Positions 1 through 12,210 of a DNA stretch of 64,000 nucleotides are shown in pieces (the first letter of the stretch is position 1; the number at the start of each line of letters is the position of its first letter). The DNA lies in contig NC_053126.1 in assembly GCF_010015445.1 (NCBI RefSeq), positions 15,440,669 through 15,504,668 on the forward strand, in the 5' to 3' direction. The notes below the pieces were generated by a model. It had not been told where the DNA came from. It saw only the letters and a program-made list of their open reading frames with translations, and did no database searches. Source of the stretch: Perca fluviatilis. Taxonomy: Eukaryota; Chordata; Actinopteri; Perciformes; Percidae. Both the position numbers and the translations under genes were made by a program.

Positions 1-620
1 GACCCACGTTTGTATCTCTTAAATGACCCCACTAATAATGCCCGAAATGATACCAAAGGTCTACACTAGTATATATAGGTTATGCTCTCATAAAACGATG
101 GATTGGAAAGTTTGTAAGTACACCAGAAGTTTATGAACACTTGCCTGCTCTCTTCTGCTCTCTGTTGCTGTTGCTGCTGCTGCGCTGCTACCTGCAGTTA
201 GACGAGTGCTTAGGGCCGTCTATAAATTACTACACCGAAAAGAGATACAACAAAAATATGTATTAATTTAATGATTAAATAAGGTAATGTCTCCAAACTT
301 ACCTCAATTATTACTTGTCTCCTGCTAGTTATATTACAGCACTTACTTTAAAAAATAAGTTAAATTAAAAAATATTTTTGTTGCATCTCTTTTCGGTGTT
401 GTAATTTGTAGATGTCCCTAAGCACTCGTCTCACAGCAGCAACAACAACAGCAGAGAGCAGAAGCCAGCAGGCAAGTGTTATTTACATAAACTTCTGGTG
501 TACTTACAAACTTTCCAATCCATCGTTTTATGAGAGCATAACCTATATATACTAGTGTAGACCTTTGGTATCATTTCGGGCATTATTAGTGCGGTCATTT
601 AAGAGATACAAACGTGGGTC
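1..620. mobile_element. Long inverted-repeat (foldback) element, cut by left edge
   Basis: The first ~283 bases and the last ~270 bases (about 350-620) are inverted copies of each other. The left arm begins gacccacgtttgtatctc and the right arm ends as its complement at 620. The arms stay matched, by eye at over 90 percent, with small indels in a CTG/TTG-rich patch near 165-195. A short AT-rich loop of about 65 bases joins them. There is no transposase-like frame inside, so this looks like a non-autonomous foldback DNA transposon. Its true outer end on the left cannot be seen because the window starts inside the match. The next 150 bases (GCTAACGCTAC-type sequence, then ACCCTAGGGT) may be part of the same element. 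No target-site duplication can be checked. The superfamily is not assigned. Confidence 0.8.
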
Positions 621-2340
621 CATTAGCCCCGCGCTAAGCTATTCAGCGGCTAACGCTACTCTACGCTAACTCGCCCAATGTTAGACCCAGGTGAAAAAAG
701 CTTCTGGGGGGGGTGTTTGACTCGAGGTCATGGTGCAAAGGACCCTAGGGTAAATTACTCCGAACCATCACTTTAAACCCAGAAAGTGCAGTATTAGTGA
801 CAATAGCTAGAACGCATCAGACAACAGTGAAAACAGTTTTCTACAACTCAAGGACAAGTTGTCAAATTGTTCCCATTTGTGAAGCTGGAACAAATCTTTG
901 CTTATATTTTTTGGACTATTAATCGGTTATCGTCTGTCGATTGACTAACCGTTTAATCAACTAATTGATTACTCCAGTAAAGATATATCCTTATGAGAGC
1001 CAGAAGATAAATGCTGCCCTTGTTGTGAGCAAAGATCTTATTTGCACTGGATCAGATGGAGCACAGCGCACACCATCAACACTCTGGACAGTGATGCAGA
1101 TATTGATTATGTTGCAGTGGAATCACCTGAAGACTTTGTGCAGCTGCTAGTGGCCACATGGTACAAGCAGAACAAGGCTGCCTGGATAGAGAGGAAGGTC
1201 TGACAACCAGGACAGCTGGACCTGCACAGAACCCACCAGCCAAGTAATGCCCACTGACCCTCCTCTTCCTCCTCCTCCTCCTCATCCAAGACTCAAAAGC
1301 CACAGCGAGAAGGTTCACAGTAAGGCATCGTTACCATAGAAACTCTGTTTGCATTTCCCAGCGAGCAATTCAGGGACCGCTGGCTTTCAGCTGGAATTCA
1401 GACATTCATTTCAATGCACAGTGCTGTCTGGAAAAGCAATTGTCTATGTGGGGCAACTTATTGAAAGACATTCTAGGTGTGTTTCCGTTTAAGTGAAAAG
1501 GCAGACAAAAAGAGCCTTGGCCATGAACTAGATGTCATCTTAACAGGCCTGGCTCACAGGTTGCATCTACTGGTGAAGCAGCACGGCTAAGAGCTCCAAT
1601 AACAGGATTTGTTCCCTGCGTTTGATTTGAGGTGATCAAAATATAAAGCCTTCCATTAAAGCAGGGAACCTGAGCAGGACTGTACATGCCAATCAAAATT
1701 TGGAGTGTGGTTGGAGAGTGCGGCTCTCTGATGCGTGCCCAGTCACAGGGTTGTATTCAGGTCTGTCTTCAGTCCTCTCTCTTTCTCTCTCGCTCTCTCT
1801 CGCTCTCTCATACCAGGCTGCTGCGCTGGAACAAAGAGGCCTTTCACACTGACCTTGACACACAGCCACCCCCATCACCACAGGAACCAAGGCAGAGGAA
1901 TCCACTCCCAACTCTCTGATATCAATCTCTCTGTACCCCTGGCAGACGGTCCCAGCTCAAGGCTAAGGTGAACCTTGGAGAGGAAGCTAATGCACATCAT
2001 ATGAGTGATTTTATTCCAATGGAGAATATGTGGAAAAAAAAAATGCACCTCAGATTTTTATATCTGATCTGAAATTACCCAAGATGTCCATCTGCAGCCA
2101 AACGTAAAATACCAAGTTTGGATTTACAGCTGTAATGTGATTAATAAGCATTGGTTAATGTGCAGGGTGTTTTTTTCAATTTATCGATTGTTAGTTACAA
2201 AAAATAGTAAGAAGCAACCATCAGTTTCCCACAGCCTAAATAGATCAAATGTCATTTAAAAAAAAAAAAGAAAAAAGAAAAAAAAAAAAAAAAAAAAGTG
2301 ATTTAGTCAATTATTGATTTTACAAAAGCACCACAGAACA
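621..2340. other. Intergenic DNA downstream of metrnl
   Basis: No gene can be supported here. The stretch holds a (TCC)n tract at about 1257-1287, a CT-rich tract at about 1775-1810 and A-rich sequence at about 2256-2298. A short coding-like frame on the plus strand ends with a TGA at about 1203; its last part reads DADIDYVAVESPEDFVQ. It lacks a start and has no recognised family. Bases 880-965 are rich in ATTAATCG/GATTGACT-like words and resemble decayed MITE sequence. Confidence 0.5.
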
Positions 2341-2350
2341 CTCATCCAGG

Positions 2351-2368
2351 GAATAAAAGCTTTTATTC
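2351..2368. terminator. Palindromic poly(A) signal, likely metrnl 3' end
   Basis: GAATAAAAGCTTTTATTC is a perfect 18-base palindrome, so AATAAA occurs on both strands. On the minus strand it lies about 550 bases past the metrnl stop codon. It is the only AATAAA I found on that strand between the stop and this point, so it is the best candidate for the end of the metrnl transcript. The intervening 3' UTR (about 2345-2913) is AT-rich. Whether the plus-strand copy is used is unknown. Confidence 0.55.
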
Positions 2369-2913
2369 TCAATGGCAAATTTTTTTTGTTGCTTTTTTTG
2401 GTTGTTTTTTAAAACAATTGTACAGCCTGAAAAAAACAAAACATGAATTCAGGCATTAAAATTGCAAATCATTTTTTAAACAAAATAAAAATAAGAGGCT
2501 TTCACTTTATACATTTCTGTCATAAGAAATAACTTCAAAACTGTACATCAAACTTTTTTTACAAAGCACGCAGAGCTTCAAAATATACAATGTTCATTCA
2601 CATTTTATACAAATAAAAAACAAATGGGGGTTTGCTACATTTAAAACCTGGGAGTTCCTTGTCTGCGAGAAAGGCAGTCTGAACACATTCCACGTTGCAT
2701 CACGTTCGACTTTGAGAGCAGAGTCCATCCAGCTTGCTGCTTAGCAACATTCAGGAGCTCCAGTCTTTGTCTCCAAAGAGTCAAGAGAGGGCAGGAGAGG
2801 AGAGAGGCTCTGCCACTGGGCCAGTCTGTAAGCCTCGTTCTCTCCTAAGCATGAACTCTCCTCCCCACCCAGTAAGGACATGTCACATTTCCAAGCGTGG
2901 GCAGGTAACACAC

Positions 2914-3616
2914 TTAGTATGTGTCCACGTGACAGGGGTTGGTCCCCCGATCCTGCGCCTCGTGATACAACTGCAGGAAGTCTTTGTAGCGTGGGGCGCA
3001 TCCCATCCAGGCCTCCCCAAACCTCACTGTCCCGGTGAAGAGGAACTCGCCCTCCCCAAACCTCACCCTACACTGAAGGGGCATTTTGATATGGCCAGTC
3101 CACCTCCGTACCCTGACACCCCCAGATACAAAAACCTGGGTCTTCTGTCTGTAGAGGCGGCTGATCTCCACAGTCACAGACGAGTGCTCCTCTTCCTGCT
3201 CCACCTTCTTAATGCTGCCCCGTGCCACTGAAAACACCAAGCAGGAAGACAAGATTTAGAAACTGGAACTGGCTATATTTCATGCTACACAGAATGGTGT
3301 TTTCATTGGACATTTCTGCACACCATACAGCAGCAGGAAGCCTATAATTCTCCCAAACAGCGCTTTAACTTACCAAAGTCATTGGTGCAGACAGCTAGAA
3401 GCATCTCGGTGTCACTGCAGGGCTGACAGGGTGCTGGATGGAAATAAAGAGAGAGGGCGGATGAGTTTGATGGAACACTACAAACAGAAACAGGAAAAGT
3501 CCACGATTTCTTTGGCACTCCCAGTCTTGCAGCAGGATAGAAATTCTACAGGTCAACAACATTCCAGTTAAGTACCACTTACACAAACATACAACTGTGG
3601 CTGGGCCAACCATGTT

Positions 3617-3686
<70 letters not shown>

Positions 3687-3753
3687 CCACCACACACCAC
3701 CAACACACCACAACACAACACACCACACACACCACACACCACACACCACCACA

Positions 3754-3784
<31 letters not shown>

Positions 3785-6700
3785 CAGATTCAGCTGTCAG
3801 GAGCTCCTTGTTTTAACACCAAAAGCTGGACCTGAGCTCTGTAAGCACTTGAGCAGGCCTGCTGGGATTGAAACAGTGAGCACTGTCTCAACTATAACAT
3901 CAAGTAGAGTTTTCAAACAGCCTTAAAAGTGAAAATCACTTCAGAGAGGAGTCAAGTAAGGGCAAAACCTCCCACCTACCATATCTTGTCTTGGACAATA
4001 AAAGGCAAGCCATGAGAGGGCATGCTCTCATAACTTCAGGGCAAATGATACTTAAATACTTTAAAGCCTGCCCCAGGCTACATTTTACCTTTGACTGGTG
4101 GCTGTAGGGCAGCAACTCAGCCTGCCCGCCTCCAGAGTGTTTTATAGCAGGAGAAAGGGCCCTAAATGAGAGCAGTCAAGTCAATGATTAGTTGACTCAG
4201 GTGGTCCTGCGGCTGGCCTGACCATATTGCCTTCATTAGCCCTGGATCTGCTGTGGTTTTCCTTTGCGGCAGAGTGGCACACAGAGGCAGGTGGAGAGAG
4301 GAGGAGTGGGGAGGGGTGTCGAGTCAGCAATGGGCTGAGGGTGGGGCAGCAGTGGGAGTACATCCATTAAATGAAAAAGAATGATTAATATGGTAAACTC
4401 AGGTCAATTGAGCGCACTGGAAATCAACCTAGTTTATATAGTCTGGTCTGTAATCTGACACATGTATCTAGTTTAGAAATCATGCATTCTGGAGAAAGAC
4501 ATGCAGACCATTACCCTGAATTAAGTCCAAAACCAGAGATGTGTGCCCTCTGTCATCTTTTGGAGCTGGAGCTTATTTTTAGCTGGCTTTTCTGAAGTTG
4601 AGAGTATAGGGGTGAGGGGGGAGCATGTCTTAGGTCAGCTTGTGTAGCAACACGAGGCGCTGCCGCATCACCAGAGAGCAGAGGTCAAACAGCCACAAGC
4701 TCGGACGGCTTGGGAACAGCTGGAGAGCCGGGAGACTACAGAGCGGCCGACCTCGCCCAGAGCAGAGTGCAAAGGCCCTTTGAAGTGAGCCTGTGTGCTG
4801 CCATAGCATTAGACGGAGCAGCCAAGAGCCGAGGCCTAAACCCAGGCATGTTTTTTCTTTCCTCCAAAGTGGAGCCGAGCAGGGCTCACATGTCAGACAT
4901 GAAACAGAACCACAGGAATGGGCTGAGAGCCGAATCAGCATCTCTTTCTGGCCCATGCACGTGCAGCGCTACTCTGATCAGAACCACTTCACAGGAGCAG
5001 AGAGGGATGAGGAATGGGACGAGTGGTATAGGAGGAGTGGAGGGGCACGATATAGTGTCCCTGAAACATCTGGGCCTGATGCATTCCACTGTAATGGAGC
5101 ACAACTCGCTAATACCACTCAGCACAGACAAGAACCACTTCAAACAGCCGGGAAGAGGGACGGAAGATATATGAAGTGGAGAGGAATGAAAAAGGAAAAT
5201 ACTAGAATGATAAATAGACAAGAAAGAAAATAAGGAGGTAGGAAATAGTGAGACAGAGAGGAAGAAAAGGAATAATTTAAGTGAGCTGAAAGGGAGGCCG
5301 GGAAGTGACAGCAAGAAAAGAACAAGTGGGGGAATAAGCCTATATGCTCCTAGAAGGTCCTCCCAACATCTGGTTGGAGATACATTCCAGCTTGACGGTG
5401 AGCAACTCAATCCTTCCTTGCACAGGGTCAGAGAGAAGAGGAAAGAAGGAAGAGACAGGGGGGGGAAAAAAAAGATGAGAAGAAGCAACGCAGTAATCAA
5501 TCCACCAGTCCAGGATTGAGATGACACACACGAGACCACGGTCTTTGTGAATCATCCCAGTGCTATCTCAGGCCACATCACACAACCAGATTATACTGCA
5601 GAGCTCACTAATGTGGCCAAAACAACTCCACGCTCACTGCTCTCTACATTTAACCCTCTCCCTCGCTCTCTCTGCTGTGCCAGATAATGACGCAGGATGT
5701 GGATATGTGAACCCAGAGAGCCGTAAAAACAGATGTGGGCCTGATACTGCTCATATTTTGCTTTAGGTGGGGAAAAAAAAAAAAAACAGTTGCTTGCACA
5801 GTTGCGCAGCTTGAAACTGTAGGTTTGACAGGTACGCAGCGGGAAAATAGCTGTTTTTCAATGGAGGCCCCCTGTTTGGCTGTGCCTCTCCACATACACA
5901 CAAAAAACAATTATAGCTTAGAGCAAAGTCAAATCAAGCATGGATGGTTGTGAAAAAAGCTGAAATATGAAAAAGAAAAAAGAATTCCAAAAAAAAAGTT
6001 TCATAAAGACTCTAAAGCTTCAGATTTTGTTGTCTTGATTCTCACAGTGAGAGTTTGAGTTTGACAAGAAATATATCCCCCCCCTCCAAAAAAAAAATAA
6101 AAAATAATGTACAGACAACCAGAGAAAAAGACTTTGGCTTCAGTATTAGCTTTGTGCTGGAGCAAATGTTAAGTTTCCTACTATTAGAGTTCAACTTAAT
6201 AAAAGTTTCCACCAGTAGATGGCTGCATTTAGTGCACAGCACACACCACAGGGATAAGCACAAAGGAAGCCAGACCTAGAGGGAATCAATCAAAAGCAAG
6301 TCTAAAGACCGTTGTAAAGGCTGCTTAGATGAAAAGCAATCATCTACAGGTTTAGCACTGATATTGGGCTGTAAAATCATCATAATGGAGTTGTATCTTA
6401 CCACCCTGTGAGTGTGCCAATGGCCCCAGCCTGTCGTTGACCAGCTCATACTGGAACGCCGTGATGCGGCGGCTGATGTCCATGTGCGGGACGGCCTCGA
6501 TGAAGACAGCCCCCTCCTGGATACTGAAGCACTGCACCTTGCCCTGAGCTTGGTCCTGATCACGCAGCAGTAACCGCAGCTTGCCATTACGGTCCAGGTA
6601 GATGTTGGTGCCACTGGAGTGTGCAGAGGGTTTGATGCAGACAGAGAGGCGGGCGGCGGCAGGGGAGACCGTGTTGGGTCGGAGGTTAACAATGATGGCC

Positions 6701-8558
6701 CCCGTGGGATAGAGCCACTCCAGAGAGCCTTGGGAGCAACGCAAGTACACCTGCTCCACATCCCTGGCGTGGCCTTCATGAGTCAGACCACTGGAAGAAA
6801 AGAAGAGGAAAGACATCAGCAGACATCAACCACTCAAGACTCAGAGTGGAAGGCATTGTTAAGAATTTCTGAAAAAAAGTGTACAATTACAGAAACCCAA
6901 GAATGTGAAAGCTTTGTGTTCTTTAACTCGGCACAAAGGAATTATTCAGTAATCTGAAAATGATTTTCTGGTCATTTATAGCCAGAGTTATCTGACCAAG
7001 GTGAAGACCTCTGGCAGACTGTAAGGACATTAGACCACATTCCTCCTGAAGCATTCAGGGCCGTCTGTGCGCAAGACTGGCTGCATGACCAGTCACGAGC
7101 CTGAGCAACCAAAATGACCTCAGCTCCAACACACACTTCTCCCCCCATACCACATTGTTCCTCCCAGAGCTTTGGCAAAATGCACCACTGGCAGGCTGCC
7201 TTTGGGAAGAGTTTGGAAGCAGAAATGGATGAATGGAGGGACAGAGGGGCTTCTGGGCAGACAACGGCAGCAACAGTAGCTGGGCCTGCTGCATGCAAGT
7301 GCAAATGCAGGTCACGCACCGAACCTCCCCTTGCTTTCAAGCCACCAAAAAGACTGGAAGAGACTTGTCCGGGCAGCACTTCGGACTCTGGCGCCAGCAT
7401 GACCAAACGACTCCCTCCAGAACTTAATGCCTGGTCAGGGTTTGAAAACTCCAGTCTGTCAGTCATTCTGTGGCAAAGCCAGAGGCAGGAAGCCATCAGC
7501 AGTCCACCAGCATATGCATGCCAAGCTAGTGGTTTGACTCTGGAGGAGAAACACCCAGTTCCCTGAAAATGAGATGCTGAAATTCAAATGTGCCATAGAT
7601 CTGAAGTAACTCATGGCACATGCTGAGCATATGCAGCTGAAGCCCCATAACCAGGCTCTCCTCAGCACGCCTCTAATTAAGTCCTTTCTATCTTCATCAC
7701 TTCTGTATGCAATTAAAGGAGATTAGTCAAGAGTCTCACTAATGAACAACAGATTATTGGTTAAGGGCTCAAAGTGCTGAATATCGCCTACCCCTCCTGA
7801 CTGGAGGATGAAAAAGAAAACCACACTATTTGAGGCACAGCCTCACAGCCTCTAAAGTTCAAAACAGATTTCAGCAGATGTTTGATGAGAGGTGAAATGT
7901 TCCAGTATATGCTGCCTGAGGTTTTAGAATCCATTAAAACAAATACTTAAAAACTCTTATATGTGCATGTAATCCTGTGAATATTGGAGTATTAATTATT
8001 GTTGGGATATTTAATCAAAAGTGTCTACTAACTAGTGTAAAGAAAATGTTTTTAATCAGAATAATAATTTAATGTATAATTGTGCACCATCGTATACTGC
8101 CAAGTTCATTGCCAGCCCTTTTTTCAAATGTATTGGTGAGTCACGTTATTGTTATCAAATAACTTTGTCAATTAGTCATTCATAAATTCCGCACCACCCA
8201 GACCAAAACTCAAATGTGTCAGTGAAACTATAGTAGCCTACTTTTCATTCACATCCCAAAATTACTTATGAACATTGCTTCTATTTTTGTATTTTGTCCT
8301 AATTTGTGGCTCTTTTTTTATTTCATATCACCGCGCGGTCTCTGAGTTTCGGTCATTTCAGGTCGCTTCAGTTCTTACTTTTCAGACTGTAGCCTATTAT
8401 TATTATTATCGTTTTACTCAACATTTTACATTTAGTAAACAGGACCGTAAACCTCACCTTCCCTTCCAGCTGCACTGGTCGCTTGAATATTGGCAGAAAG
8501 AAATCCGACAGAGAAGGAGGAGAGGCAGCAGCAGGGAGGCCAGCATCGGGGTGAGCAT
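2914..8558 (-). CDS. metrnl: Meteorin-like protein (secreted), 4 coding exons, complete
   Basis: Coding exons (minus strand): 8458-8558, 6402-6790, 3374-3433 and 2914-3227 (TAA at 2914-2916). All junctions are GT-AG and the phases join in one frame for 287 residues, close to the ~311 of human METRNL. The start ATG at 8558 is chosen because an in-frame TAG lies 14 codons upstream with no other ATG between. Residues 1-22 are a signal peptide (MLTPMLASLLLPLLLLC...), and the mature chain opens QYSSDQCSWKGSGLTHE. Exon 2 carries the meteorin core (VYLRCSQGSLEWLYPTGAI, NLRPNT, FQYELV). Exon 3 reads PCQPCSDTEMLLAVCTNDF. Exon 4 contains SRLYRQK, GEFLFTG and GCAPRYKDF and ends NPCHVDTY. Ten cysteines follow the signal peptide, as expected for a disulfide-bonded cytokine. 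Family knowledge: METRNL is a secreted factor linked to adipose browning, muscle and immune signalling, and to the neurotrophic protein meteorin. Meteorin itself is the alternative call, but the match to METRNL in exons 2-4 and the neighbouring tbcd/znf750 favour metrnl. Confidence 0.95.
3434..6401 (-). other. metrnl intron 2
   Basis: An intron of 2968 bases between metrnl exons 3 and 2 (minus strand). It holds the CA-rich microsatellite at 3619-3786. The rest, including long open frames near 4630-5560, has purine- or pyrimidine-skewed sequence and no recognisable protein. No other element was identified. Confidence 0.85.
3619..3786. repeat. (AC)n microsatellite, pure then imperfect
   Basis: About 33 pure AC units (3619-3685) are followed by roughly 100 bases of degenerate CACACCAC/AACAC sequence. 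It lies in metrnl intron 2. The Cys-Val and His-Thr open frames across it come from the repeat. Confidence 0.97.
6791..8457 (-). other. metrnl intron 1
   Basis: An intron of 1667 bases. The donor is AG|GTGAGG at 8458/8457 and the acceptor is TTCTTCCAG just above 6790. Nothing but unique-looking sequence was recognised inside. Confidence 0.85.
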
Positions 8559-8770
8559 GTTTATCTTGCAGCTCACTTCGCCTCTTCTCGAGCGAAACTA
8601 TGATGAAGTCCACCGCCGTATTTCCAGCTACATGTCGTTTCCATGTGTCCCCTGTCCGCTCGATGCTGTTCCCCGGGGGTTTCTTCTTTGGCTCTCGGGA
8701 AGTGTAGATGAGTAACGGCGCTTACTCAAACTTCGTCCGTGGCGCCCAGTGCTGCTGACAGCCCTCCGTA
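8559..8770 (-). promoter_or_regulatory. metrnl 5' UTR / CpG-rich promoter region
   Basis: The 200 bases just upstream of the metrnl ATG have far more CpG and GC than their AT-rich surroundings (for example CTCGAGCGAAA, CACCGCCGTA, CCCCGGGGG, AACGGCG and CGTCCGTGGCGCCC on the plus strand). This is typical of a vertebrate CpG-type promoter and first exon. No TATA box placed for the minus strand was found. The transcription start is not determined. Confidence 0.5.
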
Positions 8771-9784
8771 AAAATCTATGGTAAAAATGTGGAGCGAGTT
8801 CAGAGTTCTGCGTTCAGCTCAGACTGCAGCACTGATTGCTCCCACGTCACACCCCATTCACAGCAGTGTATCACGTATGTTGCCTTCAGGTGCTCGGCCG
8901 AGGCTCCGATCTCAGAGCTTCACAGTATAAAACGATGCTTGTGTAGTATTGGAGTGCTTTTAGCGTATAGATTATTGGTTAAAGAAGGTCATTGTTTTTT
9001 TTTAACCAACACCACTGCGCTACTCTGTTATGCATTGGTAGAAAGAATATTTTGCTATTTTATTATTTTTAAGGAATTTATTCATAAACCTTAAATATGT
9101 GACAAACTTTACACTTGACTGAGATTGAACACAAAAGATGCCTAACACATTATTAATTATCAAGAGCGTATATGGGTAAAGGTTTGATGTTGTTCTTGTT
9201 GTCGTTGTTTGTTTATTTGTTTTTTTCCCCATTGTTCCCATTATTTCTTTATTGTTATTAAGATAAATTAAGATATACACCTGACAACAAGCGGGAAAAA
9301 TCCCGACAGCATTTGAAGTGAGCATGAAAGTCAAGAATACACTGGCAGTTTTTAATTTAAAGTAATCAACATTATTCCTAAATTAATACTGGCAACATTA
9401 GGTTGACGTTGTATTTTAGAACATTCTGGGATTTGTGCTCTAAGAGCCTTTTTACCTATCCTGAAGTTAGTGAAGTCAGGCTAAATTGGGGGAAATTAAA
9501 AGGAAAAAGGCCCCTGTTAACAAATTCCTTCAGAAGAAAGGTGAATGAATAACTTGCTAAAACCAGTTTATTATTGGTACATTGATTGGATATAGCTACT
9601 ATCATTATGACATCTGGCTTCCTGTTAAATTAAAACTCTCATAAACTGCCACCAGAATAAAGTCATATTAAGTTTAACTGTAGTATTGCTCACCTTAATA
9701 AGTTGTTGATTCATTCAAAACAGACAATGCATATTGTGGAAAGTTGACTCGCTATCTTTGAGCATATTAGCTGATTCCTTTTTT

Positions 9785-9941
9785 TTTTAAGATTATTTTT
9801 TGGGGCATTTTTAGGCCTTTTATTTTCACAGGACAGATGAAAACATTAAAGGGGAGAGAGAGGGGGAATGACATGCAGCAAAGGGCTGCAGGTCGGTAAA
9901 CCTATGTGTGCCTGCTCTACAATCTGAGCTAACCCGGCCAC
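9785..9941 (-). mobile_element. tRNA-derived SINE, copy 1 (diverged)
   Basis: This is the antisense form of the family best seen at 53359. It runs from a T-rich tail and GGGGCATTTTTAGGCC-like body, through GAGAGAGAGGGGGAATGACATG, to the tRNA-like head complement (CTGCTCTACAATCTGAGCTA). The matching flanks CTGATTCCTTTTT and CTGATTCATTTTT (about 9771 and 9942) look like a target-site duplication with one mismatch. The B-box region is partly lost. Confidence 0.75.
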
Positions 9942-11107
9942 CTGATTCATTTTTGTTCAGATGATTTCTCGACTGGAAAGAAGAACCAACTGAAATTGAA
10001 AAGTGTGGTTTGGTGCTCTAGCCCCACAAATATCTGCAAATATTGGCAACATGAAGGAATAAAATATTTGAAAGTCATAAGTATTGGTCAAGTAAACACA
10101 AATTCACATGTTGTTTTATGTGAAATAATGGTGGTTCTATGTCTAATCTAAGTCACTGTGGCTCCGAGATTCAAATTTAGTTCATTATAGGATCAGTGGG
10201 AATATGAAAAACCACATTATGCATTCCAGATTTCAGAACATGCAATACAAATATGAATATATAATTTATATAATCAAGGTACTTTGACAATTGATTGAGC
10301 TATAACTTTATGTCCCAACCAAAGTCAAGAAGATACCACTCCTGAGCTTTATAGTTCAGCTCTGTTTCCAAACACAACAAGAGCTGCAGGGACTTGTAGA
10401 GCGCTGAGTTCCGTTAACCAGTGGGTGCATCTGTAAACATGAACTACTCATCACTCGAGTGAATCCTGGGCTAGGTTTTCTGAAACAAGATGTTTTGTGT
10501 GTGTATGATGTTTGGCATGGGAAAGAAACCTGTCTGACAAGGAAAACTAGAGCAGGATGTAACTGCTACTTTTCCTCTTTGATTTCTTAGGACTTGAAAT
10601 CAGTTGAGGCTGGTTGGTGATTGGACATGTCTGCATTACTGACCCGACACGCAGGGTTCATGTTCCAGCCTGGGCTGCATGCCACCAAAGCGCCCCACAC
10701 ATGCATGTGCAGAAAGGTTTATAACTGACTACACATTCTCTATCTTTAATAAAATTGCTCAGAATCGTAGTCATCATCCAGACTTCACTGAGTCACTTTT
10801 TAGTATCGTTTGTCTAGTTTAGTCTGTGGTTTAGAATTTTGTCTGGTTTCTTTAGTCCTTGTTGTGTTGCAAGCTGTCTGGCAGTTATACCTCTTGATGA
10901 GGTAACAGAACCGCAAGACGAGTCCGAACATGATGTCTGAGGAGCCATCACACAATGACACCTGCACTGTTACACCAAAGCTACACCTGTAAGAGTGTCT
11001 CAAAGATGTCTGTGAATTACACAATTCAGTATATGTATTATTAATGTATTTACTTATATTCTAAGATTAAAGGGGAATGCCACATATTTCACACATCAAA
11101 GGAATCT

Positions 11108-11320
11108 TGTTTGCAGTATGCAAAATGTCTACAATTGAGTTCTAAAAGTATTGTTTTCTTAGTAAAACAAGTGAAAATATCTGCCAGTGTGGTAAGGTGA
11201 TTTCAACCTGCTTTGATAGAAGTCAACTGGTTTTGGGAATTTTCTAGTGACGTTTTTCTTTAATCTGCTTTCAGGATTTGTAATCTTATTTCTAAAAAGT
11301 TATGGAAACAAGATGATTCT
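11108..11320. repeat. Duplicated ~220-bp module, copy A
   Basis: The segment starting TGTTTGCAGTATGCAAAATG is repeated in the same orientation at 15122-15350 with few changes, about 4.0 kb apart. It has no coding frame and no obvious terminal inverted repeats. It may be an interspersed repeat or a segmental copy. Confidence 0.85.
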
Positions 11321-11929
11321 TCAGGAATACCACTGCACTGCATATGTATATAAAAAAAGAAAAACAGTTGTGTAAAGCCTTTTGTGGCTCCAGAGAGAGC
11401 TGTTCAAAATCTGATAAATTGCCTCAAGTAATGTCACTTGAGTCGGCATCAGTTGAAGCCTACTAAAAGGTCGAAAACTAAAAAGAACAATTTGGGGTAT
11501 GGTTAGAAAGGAGTAAGCCAGACTCTGCAGCCCGCTCCTTTCTCTGCTTGAGACTAGCAACTCAAGGCTACATTAGCTGCTATAGTATAACACACCCTAA
11601 TTAAATTGTTGGATGTCAAGTTTCACTGTGGGTAATACAGGTGCCAGCTTTTGCTCTGCTGTATTGATTTTGATAGTTTTGTGTGTCCACCATTAGTCTT
11701 TTTATGTTATAGGAGTGCAATGCTAAATTGGTGGAGTACTCTTTTAAGAAGTACAGTACATATTACATAATATTGACAATGCAGCATTTTAACAGCCAGT
11801 ATAGAATAAACTACTATACTTTACTGTATTGTATAAGATTTTTTTTTACCTGAGTAGTCAACATTTGTTGACTCCAGCTCACCTGGTGAAGATGTGCTGC
11901 TTTTCTCTGTTTCAGAACATTGTAAAAGG

Positions 11930-12115
11930 AATATTTTGGCTTTTGAAATGCTGGCCAGACAAAACAAGACATTTAAAAATGTTAACTTAGGCCCTGGGGA
12001 ATTGTGATGGGCATTTTTACTATTTTCTGACATTTTATAGACTAAACAATGAACCCAAAAATATAATAAACAGATTAGTCTATCATTAAAACAAGATGTA
12101 GTTGCAGCCCTACTC
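11930..12115. mobile_element. Decayed MITE (GTAGTTGCAGCCCT-ended family)
   Basis: The end GATGTAGTTGCAGCCCTACT and the internal AAAACAAGACATTTAAAA resemble the elements at 30196-30681 and 52433-52690. Much of the body has drifted. The superfamily is uncertain. Confidence 0.45.
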
Positions 12116-12186
12116 AAAGCATGGTTAGAATGACTATATAGTATACAACTAGGATCTCTACTAGGACTAGTAATTAATCTCTTACG

Positions 12187-12210
12187 AGAAGCGGGTGTTT
12201 GCCCGCTTCT
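12187..12210. other. Perfect short hairpin
   Basis: AGAAGCGGG and CCCGCTTCT form a perfect 9-bp stem around the six-base loop TGTTTG. No gene is adjacent. It could be chance or the remnant of a transposon end. Confidence 0.6.

Noticed and set aside
2734..3231. 165-codon plus-strand frame
   Set aside because: It is antisense to metrnl exon 4, whose minus-strand translation clearly matches meteorin-like proteins.
3411..3433. Alternative metrnl exon 3 acceptors at the inner CAG sites
   Set aside because: They would shift the frame and give an early stop; the CAG just above 3433 keeps APCQPCSDTE, which matches the family.
4886..5539. 217-codon open frame on the minus strand and overlapping plus frames (4710-5233)
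   Set aside because: It lies inside metrnl intron 2. Composition is driven by purine/pyrimidine skew (Ser, Leu, Phe-rich), with no family resemblance.
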